Origin: Prevotella sp. | GTDB lineage: Bacteria; Bacteroidota; Bacteroidia; Bacteroidales; Bacteroidaceae | DNA length: 17,306 nt | Direction: 5' to 3' | Assembly: GCA_016283605.1 (NCBI GenBank) | Contig: JAEENF010000096.1 | Span: 1 to 17,306 of the forward strand | In this document: one piece after another, positions 14,968-17,306 of the stretch | Layout of the letters: the number at the start of each line of letters is the position of its first letter | Position numbering within the stretch: the first letter of the stretch is position 1 | Notes under the pieces: model-generated | The model's database searches: none | Told to the model about the DNA's origin: nothing | The model's input: only the letters and a program-made list of their open reading frames with translations | Translations under genes and position numbers: made by a program

Positions 14968-15660
14968 TTATTCAACTGATTTAGGATCGATCTTGATACC
15001 CATACTCATAGTGCTTGAGAGGAAGATACTCTTGATGTATGTACCTTTCGCAGCAGCAGGCTTCAGCTTGATAATGGTCGAGATAAACTCCTTTGCATTC
15101 TCAAAGATCTGATCAGCGGTGAAAGTCACCTTACCGATTGACGTGTGCACGATACCAGCCTTGTCAACCTTAAAGTCGATCTTACCCTGCTTTACTTCCT
15201 TCACTGCCTTAGCAACGTCCATAGTAACTGTACCGCTCTTGGGGTTTGGCATCAGGCCACGAGGACCGAGCACACGGCCGAGAGGACCGAGCTTACCCAT
15301 GCAAGAGGGCATAGTGATGATCACATCAATATCTGTCCAACCACCCTTGATCTTCTCGATATACTCGTCGAGACCAACGTAGTCGGCACCTGCTTCCTTA
15401 GCAGCAGCCTCCTGATCAGGAGTACAGAGAGCGAGCACACGTGTCACCTTACCAGTACCGTTCGGTAGCGATACAACGCCACGAACCATCTGGTTAGCCT
15501 TACGTGGATCAACGCCCAAGCGTACATCGATATCAACAGAAGCCTCAAACTTGGTGGTGGTAATCTCCTTCACCAAAGCTGCAGCTTCCTTCAAAGAGTA
15601 TGCTTTCCCTGCTTCAACCTTCTCAGCGACCAACTTTTGATTTTTTGTCAGTTTACTCAT
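14968..15660 (-). CDS. rplA: 50S ribosomal protein L1
   Basis: L1 binds 23S rRNA at the mobile L1 stalk beside the E site and helps release deacylated tRNA. The 230 residues are of normal length. It shows FEASVDIDVRLGVDPRKANQ early, the domain II stretch VLALCTPDQEAAAKEAGADYVG, the family signature region from about CMGKLGPLGRVLGPRGLMPN into KSGTVT, and GKIDFKVDKAGIVHTSIGK. It is 21 nt after rplK, in the same transcript. In other bacteria L1 represses the rplK-rplA pair by binding the rplK leader; the nusG-rplK spacer here has a small bulged hairpin that could be tested for this. Confidence 0.98.
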   Translation of the reverse strand: MSKLTKNQKLVAEKVEAGKAYSLKEAAALVKEITTTKFEASVDIDVRLGVDPRKANQMVRGVVSLPNGTGKVTRVLALCTPDQEAAAKEAGADYVGLDEYIEKIKGGWTDIDVIITMPSCMGKLGPLGRVLGPRGLMPNPKSGTVTMDVAKAVKEVKQGKIDFKVDKAGIVHTSIGKVTFTADQIFENAKEFISTIIKLKPAAAKGTYIKSIFLSSTMSMGIKIDPKSVE

Positions 15661-15681
15661 TGTCTTAATTGAAGTTATTAA

Positions 15682-16122
15682 TTATTTACCAGGGAACTCC
15701 CCTTCTACAGTGATACCCATACTACGCGCAGTACCTGCCACCAGCTTCATAGCCGACTCAACGGTAAAGCAGTTCAAGTCCTTCATCTTATCCTCTGCGA
15801 TTGCACGAACCTGATCCCAAGTAACCTTGGCCACCTTCTTACGGTTGGGTTCTGAGCTACCGCTCTTAACCTTGGCAGCCTCCTTCAGCTGTACGGCTGC
15901 GGGAGGAGTCTTCAGTTCGAAAGAGAATGACTTGTCAGTGTAGTAAGTGATAACGACAGGAATAATCTTACCTGCCTTATCCTGGGTTCTGGCGTTGAAC
16001 TCTTTGCAGAATCCCATGATGTTGATACCCTTAGAACCCAGAGCAGGTCCTACTGGGGGTGAGGGATTCGCAGCGCCACCTTTAATCTGTAATTTGATTA
16101 ATCCAGCAACTTCTTTAGCCAT
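15682..16122 (-). CDS. rplK: 50S ribosomal protein L11
   Basis: L11 binds the GTPase-associated centre of 23S rRNA. The 146 residues show the family layout: KLQIKGGAANPSPPVGPALG then SKGINIMGFCKEFNART at the N-terminal domain, PVVITYYTDKSFSFELKTPPAAVQL in the linker region, and the rRNA-binding C-terminal domain ending MGITVEGEFPGK. It follows nusG with a 97-nt spacer, the longest in this part of the operon. That spacer carries a short hairpin and a 23-codon ORF of doubtful reality. Confidence 0.98.
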   Translation of the reverse strand: MAKEVAGLIKLQIKGGAANPSPPVGPALGSKGINIMGFCKEFNARTQDKAGKIIPVVITYYTDKSFSFELKTPPAAVQLKEAAKVKSGSSEPNRKKVAKVTWDQVRAIAEDKMKDLNCFTVESAMKLVAGTARSMGITVEGEFPGK

Positions 16123-16158
16123 TTCTGTTATTAATTTATTGAATTGTTATATAAGCCA

Positions 16159-16177
16159 CAGGAGTGGAAGCCACCTG
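16159..16177 (-). promoter_or_regulatory. Possible L1 operator hairpin in the rplK leader
   Basis: The minus-strand RNA from 16177 to 16159 can fold as CAGG/CCUG, then UGG/CCA, with a 3-nt loop CUU and a 2-nt bulge on one side. Position (about 40 nt before rplK) and the asymmetric bulge fit what is known of L1 mRNA targets, but the sequence is not a recognised match to the 23S L1 site and the stem is short. Treat it as a weak candidate. Confidence 0.25.
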
Positions 16178-16219
16178 ACAGCCGTATATACAGAACGGGC
16201 ATACCGTAACAATTATACC

Positions 16220-16765
16220 CTATTCTTTCTCTACCTGATTGAACCCAAGCTCCAGCGGAGTCTTGCGTCCGAAGATCTTCACCATGACCTTCAACTTGCG
16301 CTTCTCGGCATTCACCTCTTCGATGACGCCACTGAAGCCATTGAACGGACCGTCAGTCACTTTCACTGCCTCGTCGACAGAGAATGGTACGGTCGTCTCC
16401 TCACTTCTGAGGACCGTCTCCTCGGCTGTGCCAAGGATTCGGTTAATGTCGGCCTGACGAACTGGTGTCGGATTGTCCAGACCACCAAGGAAGCCCAACA
16501 CATTGGGCATAAAACGCAAGGTATGCGCAATCTCACCCTGAAGGTTGGCCTCTACGAGCACATAGCCAGGGAGAAAGAGCTTCTCCTTGACCACACGCTT
16601 ACCGTTGCGCAGCTGGGCATATTTCTCTGTGGGCAACAGAATCTGACTGACATTAGCCTCAAGCGTCTTGTCCTTCTTCATCAGTGCTTCCAGATACTCC
16701 TTAACCTTAGCCTCTTTTCCGCTAACGGCGCGAAGCACGTACCACTTCATTCCTGACTGAGCCAT
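16220..16765 (-). CDS. nusG: Transcription elongation and anti-termination factor NusG
   Basis: NusG binds the RNA polymerase clamp, suppresses pausing and links polymerase to Rho or the leading ribosome. The 181-residue product has the N-terminal NGN domain (MKWYVLRAVSGKEAKVKEYL at about 6-25, with KLFLPGYVLVEANL in its middle) and a C-terminal KOW domain (VKVTDGPFNGFSGVIEEVN, then KLKVMVKIFGRKTPLEL). The length is normal for plain NusG. Relatives of the LoaP/UpxY type also share the NGN domain, but they lie next to polysaccharide or secondary-metabolite genes; the secE-nusG-rplK context identifies the housekeeping gene. It begins 15 nt after the secE stop. Confidence 0.97.
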   Translation of the reverse strand: MAQSGMKWYVLRAVSGKEAKVKEYLEALMKKDKTLEANVSQILLPTEKYAQLRNGKRVVKEKLFLPGYVLVEANLQGEIAHTLRFMPNVLGFLGGLDNPTPVRQADINRILGTAEETVLRSEETTVPFSVDEAVKVTDGPFNGFSGVIEEVNAEKRKLKVMVKIFGRKTPLELGFNQVEKE

Positions 16766-16780
16766 TCTTACCTTAGAGTA

Positions 16781-16972
16781 TTAACCTGGGTAAACAACAC
16801 CCATGAATGTCTTAAACACCAAATCCATTACCCACACCACAATAGCAATAATCAGTGAGGCACAGAGTACCACCACTGCACTGTGTGTAAGTTCCTTGCG
16901 CGTCGGCCAAGTCGTCTTATGTGCAAGCTCGTCATAGCAAGCCTTGCAATAATCAATAATCTTCTTAAACAT
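16781..16972 (-). CDS. secE: Preprotein translocase subunit SecE
   Basis: SecE clamps SecY in the inner-membrane protein-export channel. The 63-residue product is the short one-helix form: a cytoplasmic amphipathic part with DELAHKTTWPTRKELTHSA (the TWPTRKE motif is typical of SecE), then one membrane span of about 20 residues (VVVLCASLIIAIVVWVMDLV). I start it at the ATG 16972-16970, with AAAGGA close upstream. A longer reading from a GTG at 16990 would overlap the 3' end of tRNA-Trp and is unlikely. It begins 15 nt after the tRNA. Confidence 0.95.
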   Translation of the reverse strand: MFKKIIDYCKACYDELAHKTTWPTRKELTHSAVVVLCASLIIAIVVWVMDLVFKTFMGVVYPG

Positions 16973-16987
16973 ATCCTTTATTATTAG

Positions 16988-17060
16988 CACGGGAAGGAGG
17001 ACTCGAACCCACGACCCTCGGTTTTGGAGACCGATGCTCTACCAACTGAGCTATTCCCGT
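16988..17060 (-). tRNA. trnW: tRNA-Trp (anticodon CCA)
   Basis: The 73-nt minus-strand gene has a perfect 7-bp acceptor stem (ACGGGAA/TTCCCGT), a D arm with GCTC/GAGC around AGTTGGTA, and a 5-bp anticodon stem TCGGT/ACCGA. Its loop CTCCAAA gives anticodon CCA. The discriminator base is G and no CCA tail is encoded. The T arm holds TTCGAGT, but its stem GTGGG/CCTCC has a U-C mismatch at 50-64 and a G-U at 51-63. Placement between tuf and secE is common in bacteria. Confidence 0.96.
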
Positions 17061-17064
17061 AAGT

Positions 17065-17090
17065 AAGCCCCCGCCCTAAAACGGGGGCTT
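17065..17090 (-). terminator. GC-rich hairpin between tuf and tRNA-Trp
   Basis: AAGCCCCCG (17090-17082 on the minus strand) and CGGGGGCTT (17073-17065) form a perfect 9-bp stem with an 8-nt loop. No U-run follows on either strand, and the stem ends 4 nt before the tRNA 5' end. It may be a partial terminator for tuf or a stabilising and processing structure for the tuf 3' end; the sequence does not decide between them. Confidence 0.55.
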
Positions 17091-17098
17091 GGTTGTAT

Positions 17099-17134
17099 CT
17101 AGTTTGACTAGAAATTCTAGAGTATCTAGAGCTT
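17099..17134. repeat. Period-9 CTAG array after tuf
   Basis: CTAG occurs at 17099, 17108, 17117 and 17126, exactly 9 nt apart, each followed by a variable AT-rich pentamer (units CTAGTTTGA, CTAGAAATT and so on). CTAG is usually scarce in bacterial genomes, so four evenly spaced copies are unlikely to be random. The array lies between the tuf stop codon and the GC-rich hairpin. Confidence 0.65.
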
Positions 17135-17142
17135 ACTGAGGA

Positions 17143-17306
17143 TTAGTCCTCGTAAACCTCTGTGATCTGACCAGAACCTACGGTACGACCACCTTCACGG
17201 ATAGCGAAGCGGAGACCTGGGTTCAGAGCAACAGCGTAGATCAGCTCAACAGTGATCTCAACGTTATCACCAGGCATTACCATCTCAACACCTGCGGGGA
17301 GAGTGA
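17143..17306 (-). CDS. tuf: Elongation factor Tu, C-terminal end only
   Basis: EF-Tu delivers aminoacyl-tRNA to the ribosome as a GTP complex. Only the last 54 codons are inside the window, read from the edge at 17306 to the TAA at 17145-17143. They give LPAGVEMVMPGDNVEITVEL, then AVALNPGLRFAIREGGRTVG and SGQITEVYED, the end of the C-terminal beta-barrel domain that contacts tRNA. The GTPase domain and the promoter lie outside. It heads the tuf-trnW-secE-nusG-rpl-rpoBC arrangement. The last codons and the stop form a small GAGGA/TCCTC hairpin (17138-17151). Confidence 0.97.
   Translation of the reverse strand, partial: TLPAGVEMVMPGDNVEITVELIYAVALNPGLRFAIREGGRTVGSGQITEVYED

Noticed and set aside
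16210..16217. TATAATTG on minus as a promoter for rplK
   Set aside because: It departs from TAnnTTTG in the TTTG core and has no convincing -33 element; rplK is more simply transcribed from upstream.
16973..16990. GTG start giving SecE six more residues
   Set aside because: It overlaps the 3' end of tRNA-Trp; the ATG at 16972 has an AAAGGA just upstream and gives the usual SecE N-terminus.
1..17306. Mobile element, CRISPR array, defence or biosynthetic system
   Set aside because: I looked for transposases, integrases, long terminal inverted repeats, regular spacer-repeat arrays and unknown gene clusters and found none; the region is core genome throughout.

Overview
The window is a housekeeping region of a Bacteroidota chromosome, most likely a Bacteroidales member of the Prevotella group. 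Three things point there: the protein sequences, three promoters with the Bacteroidetes -7 element TAnnTTTG, and the joining of the tuf/secE/nusG/rpl/rpoBC block to the rpsL-rpsG-fusA block. Nearly everything is on the minus strand, so transcription runs from high to low coordinates; only fhs is on plus. The genus is an inference, not a database result.

Layout in transcription order. (1) The end of tuf (17306-17143), a hairpin, tRNA-Trp, secE, nusG, rplK, rplA, rplJ and rplL; then an intrinsic terminator/attenuator, rpoB, rpoC and a small outer-membrane beta-barrel gene (down to 5131). (2) Convergent to that, fhs (formate-tetrahydrofolate ligase, 3432-5108, plus). A perfect 17-bp hairpin lies between the two, with the fhs stop codon at its tip. 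(3) A short DUF3467 gene (3269-2952) transcribed divergently from fhs, with its own promoter and terminator. (4) The str unit rpsL, rpsG, fusA (2744 down to 1, fusA cut by the window edge) with its own promoter.

Together the genes supply core gene expression: RNA polymerase beta and beta', NusG, ribosomal proteins L11, L1, L10, L7/L12, S12 and S7, elongation factors Tu and G, a tRNA and the SecE translocon subunit. Fhs supplies 10-formyl-THF for purines and initiator formyl-methionine. The barrel protein and DUF3467 are the only genes of uncertain role.

I see no mobile element, CRISPR array, defence system or biosynthetic cluster. The unexplained structure lies in the spacers. Five different spacers carry degenerate tandem arrays with an 8-nt period (one with a 9-nt period follows tuf). 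Their unit sequences differ, yet the period is kept. In the rpsL-rpsG spacer two such arrays face each other as an inverted pair. The same spacer holds a possible 25-codon ORF that overlaps the rpsG start as ATGA. These are the observations most worth checking.
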